64,000 nucleotides of DNA, taken from the NCBI GenBank assembly GCA_013399695.1, contig VXAU01000683.1, forward strand, positions 1,613,758 to 1,677,757, read 5' to 3'. Both the position numbers and the translations under genes were made by a program. The notes under the pieces are model-generated. The model saw only the letters and a program-made list of their open reading frames with translations. It was not told the DNA's origin and made no database searches. Origin of the DNA: Formicarius rufipectus. Lineage: Eukaryota; Chordata; Aves; Passeriformes; Formicariidae. Below, one piece after another: positions 45,801 to 56,756 of this stretch (the stretch's first letter is position 1; every line of letters begins with the position of its first letter).

Positions 45801-48800
45801 AAGGAAAATCCTACAAATCTTCCTCTCTTCCAGTTATCCTGGATCACAGAGGAGTTCTTGCTTGAGCATAATGTGACCAACTGCTCTGATTGGCAAAGAG
45901 CACATGCAAGATCAAGATCAGGAAGTTAAAGCAGCCAGTGTAGTACAAGATAATTTAACCCTTAATTCTCGGGCTGACTGTTCAGACCTGTCCAGTTCTT
46001 TCTCTGTGGATATATACAGTAGGGTTAGAGCTTGACTTACTTCTTAGCATATTATTTTATCCCATCATCCTGCCTTGTTTTTCAAGTTTTTAATGCAACT
46101 GTAATTTCTGAAAAATATTTTAAATTCTGTGAAAAGGTGAGTCCAAAGGAATTGTTGCTGACTGAGCCTATAAAACTTCAAACAGTGCCACTATCATTTT
46201 TACAAATTAAGTTCCAGCTCTACCCTCTGGTATCTGTGAGGACGTTTGCTATACCATTTTGATTTTTCTTTAAGTTTTCTAAAAATTTGACCCATTGATC
46301 AAACGGTAGTTTCACTCTGGGGAAAATACTATTTTTCTTGATGGTTGTTAGGAAAAAAGCGCTCTCGCATGCTCTAATTTTTTTTTTTTTTCATTACTTT
46401 TCTTTAATTACTGCAGTGCAAAAATATCAGGGAAGGGAGTAGTATGAGCATGGAAGATTTACCAGATCTTGATTGTCAGTCCCTTCAATGTCTTGCACAG
46501 TTCCATGTAGTTGTCAAGTTGCTGCATTCTATGCATTACTGTACTGACACACATACAATATTTGGACAGTGATATCCTGCCTACTTGTGCTACGGAAGTA
46601 CTCCTGTTATACTAACACCAGACCCTTCTTGTGCCTTCAGTGTGTCAGGAAACAGTCTGGGAGGTCTTCAAGACATTCTGGGATAGACTGCCAGAGCGTG
46701 AAGAATATAACACCTGGATGAGCCTGTGTGAGGAAGGAATGATCAGTATTTTTGAAATGGGCATGAACTTCAGTCAGTCTGAGGAGCACCGGAGTCTCAT
46801 TGTGAAGGTGAGTGCAGCACCTGCTTGGTGTTCACTCATGGGTGGCAGCATGTGGAACTTGGCACATCATGGGTAATAATGTGTAGAGCCCTTAAAATGA
46901 AAACGCAGGAGTGTTTTCTAGCTCTTGGATCCACAGTTCTGAGACCAGTTCCAAAGCAAAACTGTGGCTGATCTAATGGATGGGACAGCAACAATGATGA
47001 AGAGAATGTTGTATTCCGCAGGTATGTTCCTGACAAGTCAGTGGTGTCTGATCCCTTGTTTGAAAAGGCAGCGTGACATGAGTCAGGCAAGTTTCCCCCT
47101 GTGGCGTGTAGAGCCTTCCTGCCCTGAGCTGCACACTGAGATGCCTCCAGTGCAAGTGGCTCTTTGAAGCTGGAAGCTCTCAGCTGTATTTCTGATGCTA
47201 CCAAGATATAGGGCAAAACTGCCTGTTTGATGTTCTGTAGGTGTGTGATGTCTGTGCATTGCTGCCTGCCTGAAATGAAAGTAGCTATAAATATAAAAAT
47301 CTCTGGCATCCTGTGAAGGCAATTGATAACGTTATCACCATGGAGAGTTGCAGAGGTTAAAATCAGAGTATGAGTGTAAAAAAAAAAAAAAAAAAAAAAG
47401 CAAACTGAATGTCTTGGTATATTTTCTGGTAATTCAGATCAAGCAAACTTCTTTTGGCTTAAAGAAAACAAAAGGAGAGTTCAGCCAAACTAAAGAAGCC
47501 TATCTCAAATGAAACATGAAGATGTGTTTTAAGGAGTTTGTGAATTTTAAAATTAAGTGCTTGACTTGTATTCCTCTAAGATACAGTAGACAGCTTAATT
47601 TCTCTGGATAAAGGCTGTCTCGAAATATATGGTGGCTTATGAATCCTCTTTAAGATTTCCATGTTTTCTATTTTTAAAAACTCATGGATAACTGAAATGT
47701 GTGATCCCATCAAATCAATAATTTTTCAGTGTGGATGCTTGAACTATTTCCCCTTCTGTTCTTTTATGGACTCCTGTGCTAGGAATGTGCTTTAAGGAAT
47801 GAGAATATGGAAACTGTTATGGATAATAGAGAGAAGGTGTTCCTGAGCTTGTATGTGAGTCTTCACAAGTGATGTCAACCAGAGTTTGCTTCTGGGATGT
47901 TTGATGATGCTGTTGTCCTTAAAAGACTTGGAAAGAAATAACATTTTTGTGGATTTTTTTTTTTTTTTTAATGTGCACAGTGCATATATCATTGTTTTCT
48001 TTAAGATTTTGGAAGTGAGCTGATCCATAGAGGGAGCATATTAAAAGAAATCAAAATGAGTCTTATAAAGAGGATGATACATCTAACTTCCCACTGCTGC
48101 TCTACATTTCTGGGTATGTCTCTGCAGCATGTGGTGGACTCAGATGAAGTGCTCTGTGTTTGTTGATCTCAGATAGTTTAGGTGTAATTTAGGTTTTCTT
48201 TCCCCTGTAGATGAATACATTCCGTTCAGCGTTGGAATATTCTGGAAAAAGATTGTTCATGCTTCTATTAGCTTTTAGCACAGTTGGTAAAAGGTGACAA
48301 TTGTTGGCATGATTTGATGGCAGACTAGTCAGTGATAAAAGCGACTGAATCCTCCACATAAAATGCCTCCAATCTGTCAGATGGTTGTTTTTTTTTTAAT
48401 AAAAAACTGAAGTCAATTTAACTTTGAATCAAAGACTGTGGGCAAGAGCACTGTATCCCATTCTCCAATCAGTCACCTTCGAAAGATCCAACAGTGTATT
48501 TTTGAATACCTGGTCAGTGTGTGTTTACTTGCTAGCTCCAGTACTGGCTCACCTTTCTTATCTGTGCTCAAGCACAAAATTTTTGTCAGGGCATAAAATC
48601 TTTTTAAAGCAGCTCTGAGAATGTAAAATTCAAAAAGATAGAGTGGATACATCTCTGTTATTAAGAACAGGCTTCCTTGTATCCTTTTGTTCTTTCCGCT
48701 CTCACCAGCTAAGTTGGCCAAGCAGCATGGTCAAGTCTTCCCACTACTTAGGAGACTTTGTTTTCTTCTCATTCCAGAATGTTCATTCATTTATTCATGG

Positions 48801-51800
48801 TTAGCTGTTGCCACTTTTTTCCCCATTCCTTAGGTTTGATCTCTAAAGTGCTGAGCACTTTTGTCAAAGGGCTGCCATCATTTCCCAGTGTGCACAGTAC
48901 AATGTGCAAACATGATACATGTGAATAGTCCACACTCTGTTGCCTAAGGGAAGATTTGCTTCTACCTGGCACTGTAGGAAAGCAGCACACATGCTTGGCA
49001 GTAGTTTTTTGTTTGGCCATTTTGGTTTGCCTCATTAAATACCACTTTTTTCTAATCTTACTCTGCTCTCTGATGTCTGTAAATCATCTGTGGTGAATTT
49101 CAAGAGTTTTGTTTAGAGTCTGCAGCTGATAAAAGTAATTCTGCTTTTCTTTTTGAATATATTTGTTGTTACTGTCATAACATTGCTCTACCACATCTTC
49201 TGGATTGGGTATGTTGTGGTTTCTGGCAGCCTTATTTCAGGGCGTCTTTTGTAAAACTTTTTGGTAGGTAGCACATTTTTTGACTTTATGAATTATTGAA
49301 ATAATGCAGCAGTTCTAGAGTAGTTGGTTTTGATACCTGCTGTCCTACAAATAGCCCTTTGTACAAATTGTATCAGAAAATGTTGTACTGAATGTTTAAA
49401 TGTGAAGGAATAAAGTTAAAAGACTCAAATGTGGGAAGAATATGGAGTGACAATAAGAACTAAGGTATTTTCAAGACATTTAGAAAAGCAGATGTACAGT
49501 CAAGCATATACTTATGTAGTCTGTGGTTCTTAAAAAAACTCAAACAAAAAAAGCACAATATACAGAATATAATTCAAACATTGAGCTTCTGTTGATACTG
49601 CTGAGTGCCTTTCACCATATAGCTATCTTGCAAATATCTTGCTTATTTTTTTTAATTTCAAATTGACTAGAAGTATATATGTCTATATAGTGAAAACCAG
49701 AGATAGATTTTTATTCATAGAATCTATAAATTTAATGTGATTAGAAGTGGAGGAAAAACATACAACTCCTTCCTAGTGAATATATACTTCTAAAAAAATC
49801 CTAAAAACCTTTACTAAATCATGTTTCAATCTTGTTTTTTACTTTCTCTTTTTTCTTTGCCCTGACACAGTATAACAGAAAACCAGGGAATAGGATACAA
49901 GTGCGTGTTGAACTTCTGCTGACTTGTAATAGAAGCTGTATTATAGCAGTTGGATATCTCACATGCTGACATTTTGAAGCTGGCCTTTGGCTGTGGGAAA
50001 AAGTGTTGACGATTTTCTTGGGTGATTACTGTGAGCAATTTTATAGCCTTTTGTTTAATACACTTTTGACTGCTAGTGTGCCCTGAACCCAGCTCACACT
50101 GGTGTCTCTATCAAACAGAATGTATTTTACTCAGCAAAACAAGCAGACAAACTTCTGTGTGCATAGGTGAGCAGAATAAAATTGTGACAGTTGAGATGCA
50201 GAATACACTCAGTATTGCTGTGTAGTTCCAAGTTCCTGCTGGCACATAAGGATCTCTGACCTTCATGATTCCCCGGCCTTTGGGTAGTTATTTGTGGCAG
50301 TCTCAGACTCCTTATTTCCAAATGAGAGGAAAGACCTAAGCGGACAGGGGAAATGTGGATGATGGTGAAGAGTCAGCTTCCTGCTGGAGCAAGACACAGG
50401 TCAGGGCCATGACTGCTGCTTAATCCTCATTTCTGCCTGCATAGAGCTGCTTTCTATGTGGTGATGAAGTACAGCTCAGCAGTACCTGCCACCAGGAAGA
50501 GCTGCAAGATCTAGTCTCTATGAATTATCAGTTCAGTGGGTATCTTGAAAGAAGCCTGATAATCTTCCTGGATGGGTGGAGAGAACCTGAACTACTGATG
50601 GTCATACTTACCTGTTTGACTGCCATGCATTGTGTTCAGTCATGGTGGGATGAGAAAATTGTTGTGACCTTTCTGTTCATAAGGGTGCTTAAAGCAAGCA
50701 CAGATGCCCTCTGATTTGCATGACTGGCATTTTTCTGTTGGTCAGTTAATTTCAGGCCATTTTCAGACCAAAATCCTGAAACTTGATGTTTTACCCTTCC
50801 TGGTAAATTTGGGTAATTTAGGGTTTATGAGGAGACTCTAAAGAAAGTTGAACGTGGGTAGACCCTCATCTTTCCAAGCTGAATCTTCTTCCAAATCCAT
50901 GGAGAAGTATAGCTTAAACCGTTATATTGGAGTGTTTCCAGCAAAAAGGTTTATCTGCCTCCTACATTTCCCACATGGGCAGGTATTAGGGCAAGTCCTT
51001 CCTTTGTGGCAAATTACATGTTACATTTTCTATTTCTCCAGACTTCAATCAAATCTCAGAAAACAAAGTTTTAATGAGTTGCTGTTCCTTATAGAGCTGA
51101 TGACAATCTACAATGACAAGACATGTTGAGAAAAGGTGTAACGAGAAATGGAGAATTAAGGGAGCTCATGTAACTTAATCCATTGGGCAGATACTCAGCT
51201 ATACCTGCTGAAGGCTCATTTACAGCCCCAGGTGTATAACAAAGCATATCTGACAGGGTTGGGCGTATGAAATGGGGCAACATGGGTTAGGTTATGAATC
51301 CTTTCCAGAGGAATAAGCTCTGTGTGATTTTTTTAGTTTCTGGTGAGAGATTTGTGCTGTGTGCACCTTTTGGTGGGTCAGAGAGTCAAGGGTTAAGCTC
51401 AGAGTTAGCTGTGGAAATGAGTTTGTAGCACAGCTTTATTTGAGAAGCAGAAGGCTGTTCCTCCAGGAGTCCCCCAAACTGTGATGGGAAGTGCTAACCT
51501 GCCAAAAGACAACTTGAAAAGCCCCTTGGACAAGAGACAAACCCCACAATGATGTTGACTCATTGATACTTTTGTTTAGTATTAACTTTCCAGCCCATCA
51601 GCAGTTCTGTGTATTTCAGTGTGTTTGCAACACAGACTAACTGCTCAGTGACAGATACCAGTAAAAGGGGCAGAAGGCAACTCTGCCTTAGGATACCTGG
51701 ATGGGTAGAATCACAAAACACCTCCTTAACGTGCTGAAATGGGCACTTAGCAATGAAAAATAAGCTATTTTGCCTGAGTTCTGAGAACCATGTTCAAAGG

Positions 51801-54800
51801 TGAGATGCAGCATCCCAGTGTTGTGAGTCATTTGTAACCACTTCCTCTCAGTGCTGTAGTTTGAATACCTTACAGCAGTAGATTATTTTTTTCTTCCTAA
51901 GGTTCCTGCAGCAGAAACCTCTCTTCTGCTGTCTTTCTTCTTCCTTCTCTGTGATGTGCCTTCCTGAACATTGCCTTTCCCTGTTTATCTCAGAATACTC
52001 TGGGTTGGAAGGGACTGACAAGGATCTTCAAGTCCAGCTCTTAAGTGAGTGGCCCACAGAGGGATAAAACCTACAACCTTGGTGTTACTAGCACCATGCT
52101 CTAACCATATGAGCTAGTCTCAGAGTCAGTCAAATGTCCCAATTACAGTTTCCAGTCCTTTACATTTTTTTCTTTGCATAGGACACCTCCAGTTTCTTCT
52201 AAATCTGGGATAAAGCAGGTCCCATTTGCCCTTTCATACCCTACATTTCCCCTTATGGATGTGAAAAAAAAATTCTTCTACTGCCCTCCTTTGAGTAATA
52301 ATGTCAGATTTCCTTCTTTCTTATCCCCACACTCACAGTTCTCCTGTTGACTTAGACTTTTCATTGCAAGTTTTAGCTTCCTCTAACTTAAAAAGAAACA
52401 CCCCCAACCTTTGCCACAAATAAATATGCAAATAGAATTACCTTCAGTTGCTTCCCAAATCTTACCTCATCTCCCTTCTATCTTTTAAGCAATTTCTTCT
52501 TCATTCTCTCTGGTCATTCTGCTCTAATTCCAGCCTAAGTCTTTTTGGTTTCTCCTTTGCACATGACACAGCACAAAACCTGTTAGCCATGAAGCCCATG
52601 CTCAACTCTTTCCAGGCAGAGCTCAGAACCAATGCTTCATCCTCATCATCCTTGTCTGATCATCTCCTTTACTTTGCAAATCTCTAGTTCTTCCTCATTT
52701 TCTGTGTTTTTCTCTTTGTTTCTAGATAGCATTTCCTAACACATACCGAAGAGTCATTTCTCTGTTGAGAGTTCACCTCTGCTGTGGAGCTGTTTCCTCC
52801 TGGACAGACTAGAACCTTAGTTTATTTCTGACACCTTTCCGTGGATCTCTAGCCTTCATTTCAAGTTGACCATGGTTCAAACAGTATCTGTTCCACTAAG
52901 CTGTCCCTGCTATCTCTCCTCTTTCTGTTGCCTTGGAGCACTGCTCCCCATCTTCAATTCTGAACATTGTGATCCATTTCCTTGAATTACCTCCAGTGCT
53001 GTGGCCTTGTCTTCAAGAGAGCATGGTTCTGCCATGCACCATGCTGGGGGATCAGGACAGGCAGAGAGAGAATCACTTCTTGGTGTGACCTTCCTGTTGT
53101 AAATAGTGTATAAGGGTGAGGGAAAGAATCACTTCTTGGTGTGACCTTCCTGTTGTAAATAGTGTATAAGGGTGAGGGAAATCAAATATGCTTGGTACAG
53201 TACTACACAGACAGGATTAAACTAGCATGAGATTATTTCAGATCCCTTTGATATTTCCTCTGCCTTCTCCTGCCTGGGAATACCTCCAAGATATTTTGTC
53301 TTCTGTGCATAGCAACTGTGTTTTAGGATCAGGCAAGAGTATCCAATATAATTGCTTTTCTCTAAGTTGACAAAAACAAAAAAATTGACAAAAGCTTATC
53401 CACTTGGTACTGTAAGTGATTTGTGATATTGTGGTAGCCAGTATTTCATGCTCTGCACTAGTAATAGTTTGTGAGAGTTTAGCTTTATATAAAACTAACT
53501 GTTGAGAAAAGGGGAGCACTAGTGCAACTGATGCAAAACAGCTCCCAGCTTTAGAAGAACTGGTACAATAATGATGTTAGGAAGAGAACTAATTTTGTAC
53601 AAAGCATCTGCCAAAGGTACCTTCACTTAGTAAAAGCTCCCCTTGAGCCTTGGTGTGGCTGCTGCTGTTATGTAGAGCTATTTATAGATAAGTTCAAGTA
53701 TTCAAAGGGTAAAGACATTAAATAATATTTGCAGGTCCATGTGCAGTAGATGTACTTCCAACTCCAGCTTCTTAATGAAGAAATTGAGTCAGGGAGGTTA
53801 GGTGTCTTGGCAAAGGCCATTTTGTACTAAATGAGAAACCAAGCCAATACTGGGACTCTAGAGCCTGTGGCTTCTAATTAAGGGGAAAATGTGCCTGTTT
53901 GCAATAAAGTTCAAATAAACCAGTGCTTGCCCCACCCCAGTCTGGAATGCAAATTACATGTTTAATAGAGGAAGACAGTCACACTACAAACTAATGCAGA
54001 TCATGCTAGTTTGGTAATAGAGGATGCTTCATTTTCACATCCTCTGTTGAAAAAAAACCCCACAATTAACATTACAAAAGCCTAGTCATATATTTCAGTC
54101 TGTAGGACTGATCCAAAATGTGTGAACTTGTTTTTCAGTCCTGTGTAGACTGTAAGAAGCTGAAGACAGTATGGAGATCATACTTGCTTTTCAAATTTAC
54201 TGTAAAACCTAAGATTTTACCTGTGGCATAAAGCTACAAGGTGGTAATTGTGTGCAAGTTTTTCGGTTTTGATGGTTGATGAGTCATTCTTTTATCAACT
54301 CGTTTGTAAGTTAATGTTTTGGCAATAGCTTTACAACATTATATAGCAATCAAATATAAGGTGAGAGTTTTTGCTATTATTTTGCAGTGGGATATTTTGT
54401 CTGAGAAAGCATGATGAAAAGTATCGTCATTTAAAGCATGTAATCCTTTAAAGTTATTTTATTTCATGAAATGTGATATGTGGTGAAGAGAAAATATTCT
54501 GTTCTGAACTAGGTGAATTAAGGAATAGTCCAGGTACCCTACACAGAGGCTTTAATTCAAAGGCAATCATACAGTATTAGGCTGCGCCAGTTTACTGCAA
54601 CATTGGCGTGGAATTTTTTTATGTCTATTTGAAAACACAGATGTGGAGATAGTTTGTGGTGTTTGTTATTCTATGTCTTGACCATTAAGATATAATTTGA
54701 CCATTCAAGTTTGGTTCTTATAAGTTCATCTAATAGTTTATTGAGTATATGACTTGGAAATAAGAAGATATATTGGTTAAGTCCAAGGATCCAGGCTCAG

Positions 54801-56756
54801 GAAACGTGGGAGCCTCCAGTCCCTCTGGATACCTAACAACAGTTTTCATCCAGGTATCCCTCAGGGGATTGCCCCTATTCGCTCGCTCTGTGAAGTGATC
54901 AGGACTACACAGACCTCTGCTGCCAATGGCCCCAGAGAACCAGTGAGCAAAGCTGCTGCGTAGGGACTAGTGGGTGGTATTGGAAAGATGTGTGAGGCCT
55001 GTAATAACTGGTATTGTTCTTAATAGCAACCACAAACTGTCCTGACTGACTGTGTGTGGAAGAAAATCTCCTTTTCTAATGAACAAACACTTTTTATTAT
55101 ATGAGCTACTTAGAGACAGCTTTCCAAAATCTTGTAGAGAGGGAATCAGTCTGCTTTTTTGTAGATCCCAGTGCACTAGAGTTGAGTATAAGCACTGTAG
55201 GGAGGAGTGTAATGAACCCTTAAAAAAACTGTCCAAAGTCTGTACAGCTTTAGTGGCCACAAGTTAGATATTTCACTGTAGTCTACCTAGTTTCTGTGTT
55301 TGTCACTTAAAACTAGTCTCACTGTGTCTTAGTTTTTCATACTAAAGTATCTCCAAATGGATATAATGGGCTTGTACAATAAAGGTTGGTCAAAAACATG
55401 CTAAAAAGCAGACTGATTGAACTTAGTATTTTGACAAGCCCTCCTCAGACTGATGTCTCAGATGCCTACTGTTCTAACTGTGATCACACTTAATGTCCAC
55501 AGATGTCCTGGAAAGGAGAAAAACGTAGTCATTCGGTGGCTCCAAATCAATGACTGAATTTCTACACTTCCCTAGAAATACAGGCAAAGAGAATGAGCAG
55601 GCTAACCTGCTCAAAACATGTCTTGCCTTTTCACTCCTCCTCCACAAGAACAATCATCAAGATAGCTTAGAGTGACAGTCCTTAGGTCACCGAATACATA
55701 TGGGTGTTTTGCAGAGATATTTTCAAAGTAGAAATAGCATGTGTTACGTTTATTGTATTTTAATTTCTAAGGAGATACTTGAGTTGATCTGCTCTGTGTT
55801 GTTTTTACTGAAAGGTATATCTGCATTGATTATATAAAGAAAGCCAACCCAATAAACACTCTGCCAAGCAATCCCTCCACCCCACTGAAACAGAAAAGAA
55901 GAAGTTTTGTGGCTGGACAATAATTTTATATAAGTATATTCTGTTCACATTGGTACAGCAGCAGGATACAGCATTATTTCTCAACAGCTGTCGTGCAAAC
56001 TGCTCAGGACCTCTGTGGTGCTCCCACAGAATCTCCCGTCACTCTTATCTAGAACCAATGGCACTAATGCCACACAAATTTTTATGAAAAAATAGGAACT
56101 GTATATACCTGCTTAGTCTTTATGCACCAATACATGAAAAAAATATCATCACTGGTATAACCATAAACAAAGTCACTAGATTAATCCTCCTGTGTTACTT
56201 GAAGCTATATTTACTTTCAAAAGGTGATTTTAAATCTATAGACAAGTAGCAGAAGCAATATTGTATTTCTGAAGACTACTTGCTTAAAAAGATCTTGTTG
56301 CTGGCCTCCTCTGGGCTGAGAGAATGTTGTACCTGCAGAACAATGCAGGACAATTCAGAAATGTAGAGCATCTCTGACAAACCTAATGCTCTTTACAGTG
56401 TCTGATGTGAGTTTCAGTTGTATTTTGAAAATGTATGGCATATTTTCTTTTCAGTGGGGACATTGTTAATAAATTTTGAACTTAACAAATGAAAATACAG
56501 GAAATAGAATTATTTCAGCACAGAGAAAGAATTGCAGTGGTATAAACTGCGTTTCAATTCTTTTCACCTTATTTTACTCAAATATACTTAGTATTTGTTT
56601 GTTTATTTTCCAGAAACTGTCCTATACAAAGGAAGCAATGGGCAGGTGAGTATCTGTGTTCTTCTTGCATTTTATTCTCTCTAGAAATAACAACAGGAGT
56701 TGTGACAATTTGTATCTTTTTTCTCTTGTCAGCTCCTGCACTGATTGGGCATGTGG
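33741..56756 (+). CDS. IMPG2: IMPG2, interphotoreceptor matrix proteoglycan 2 (5' part only)
   Basis: IMPG2 (SPACRCAN) is a heavily glycosylated proteoglycan of the retinal matrix around photoreceptor outer segments. In humans, mutations cause retinitis pigmentosa or vitelliform maculopathy. Exons placed: 33741-33813, 35125-35382 (or from 35122), 46641-46807, 56614-56645, and possibly 56733-56756. Phases are continuous. The model gives a signal peptide, an acidic/proline-containing N-terminal segment, the hallmark RSILFPSGVKICPDESVEQA, then VCQETVWEVFKTFWDRLPER and SIFEMGMNFSQSEEHRSLIV. These closely match human IMPG2 as I remember it. The SEA, EGF-like, transmembrane and cytoplasmic parts are outside the window. 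IMPG1 shares the same N-terminal motif family, but adjacency to SENP7 favours IMPG2. Confidence 0.92.
33814..35121 (+). other. IMPG2 intron 1
   Basis: A 1.3-kb intron. Contains a T-run followed by a C-run at about 34710-34733. No further exon seen. Confidence 0.6.
35122..35124 (+). promoter_or_regulatory. IMPG2: NAGNAG alternative splice acceptor of IMPG2 exon 2
   Basis: The intron ends tttgtagcag: two AG acceptors three bases apart. Use of the first adds a single Ala in the mature N-terminal segment; use of the second gives Glu directly after VVA. Both are phase-compatible with exon 1. Confidence 0.6.
35125..35382 (+). CDS. IMPG2: IMPG2 exon 2
   Basis: The tandem acceptor tagcag allows a start at 35122 or 35125, and both keep the frame. 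Donor CAGAGgtaagt. It encodes a variable leader and then LLLRKKRSILFPSGVKICPD followed by ESVEQAIANHLKYFRLR. The RRRRSILFP-type furin-like basic run and KICPDES are hallmarks of IMPG1/IMPG2. Phase 1 at both ends. Confidence 0.95.
37642..37664 (+). other. G-quadruplex-forming tract (copy 1)
   Basis: Four or more G runs of at least three, with 1-3-base spacers, inside the LTR-like element. An identical copy sits at 37988-38010 because of the duplication. Confidence 0.6.
37988..38010 (+). other. G-quadruplex-forming tract (copy 2)
   Basis: Identical to the tract at 37642-37664, offset by 346. If the duplication is an assembly error, this copy does not exist in the genome. Confidence 0.5.
46641..46807 (+). 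CDS. IMPG2: IMPG2 exon 3
   Basis: Acceptor gtgccttcag, donor GTGAAGgtgagt; 167 nt, phase 1 to 0. It encodes VCQETVWEVFKTFWDRLPER and, further on, WMSLCEEGMISIFEMG and SQSEEHRSLIVK. About three-quarters of the residues match human IMPG2 as recalled. The two cysteines are conserved. Preceded by an 11.3-kb intron. Confidence 0.96.
51990..52128 (-). mobile_element. tRNA-Ile-headed SINE with CR1-like tail (TguSINE1-like)
   Basis: Read on the minus strand, it starts with a tRNA-like head: TAGCTCATATGGTTAGAGC (A box), an isoleucine-type anticodon arm (GGTGCTAGTAACACCAAGG), then GGTTTTATCCC (decayed B box) and GGGCCA. This is followed by a CR1-type end (CCTTCCAACCCAGAGTATTC). The tRNA-Ile plus CR1 fusion is known from passerine SINEs. 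It lies in the IMPG2 intron between exons 3 and 4. Confidence 0.82.
53071..53181 (+). repeat. Two-copy 56-bp tandem repeat
   Basis: The unit beginning AATCACTTCTTGGTGTGACC occurs twice at a period of 56 bases, without mismatch in my reading. It contains no gene and lies in the IMPG2 intron between exons 3 and 4. Confidence 0.9.
56614..56645 (+). CDS. IMPG2: IMPG2 exon 4 (32 nt)
   Basis: Acceptor ttattttccag, donor GGCAGgtgagt; phase 0 to 2. It encodes KLSYTKEAMG, which matches the human KLTYAKETV segment directly after RSLIMK. A very short exon after a 9.8-kb intron, but the sequence match is clear. Confidence 0.88.
56733..56756 (+). CDS. IMPG2: Possible IMPG2 24-nt mini-exon
   Basis: A strong pyrimidine tract and cag at 56717-56732 precede it, and the donor TGTGGgtaagt is near-consensus. 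The 24 nt keep the frame (phase 2 to 2) and would add SSCTDWACG. It lies only 87 bases after the previous exon. The residues do not match the human SSSELSSPVP stretch well, so it could be an optional exon or a pair of chance splice signals. Confidence 0.45.

Larger units (their letters stand above)
35383..46640 (+). other. IMPG2 intron 2
   Basis: An 11.3-kb intron containing the LTR-like element at 36848-38252. The rest is unremarkable AT-rich sequence. Short open frames on both strands lack splice-consistent or family evidence. Confidence 0.6.
46808..56613 (+). other. IMPG2 intron 3
   Basis: A 9.8-kb intron with an A tract near 47379-47399, the tRNA-Ile/CR1 SINE at 51990-52128 and the 56-bp tandem repeat at 53071-53181. 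No further exon was recognised. Confidence 0.6.

Noticed and set aside
46836..47309. 157-codon open frame on the minus strand next to IMPG2 exon 3
   Set aside because: No domain, no splice support, composition like surrounding intron; judged a chance frame.
52043..52128. Functional tRNA-Ile gene on the minus strand
   Set aside because: The B box is decayed (GGTTTTATCCC), the acceptor stem is not complementary, and a CR1-type tail is fused directly to it; it is a SINE head.
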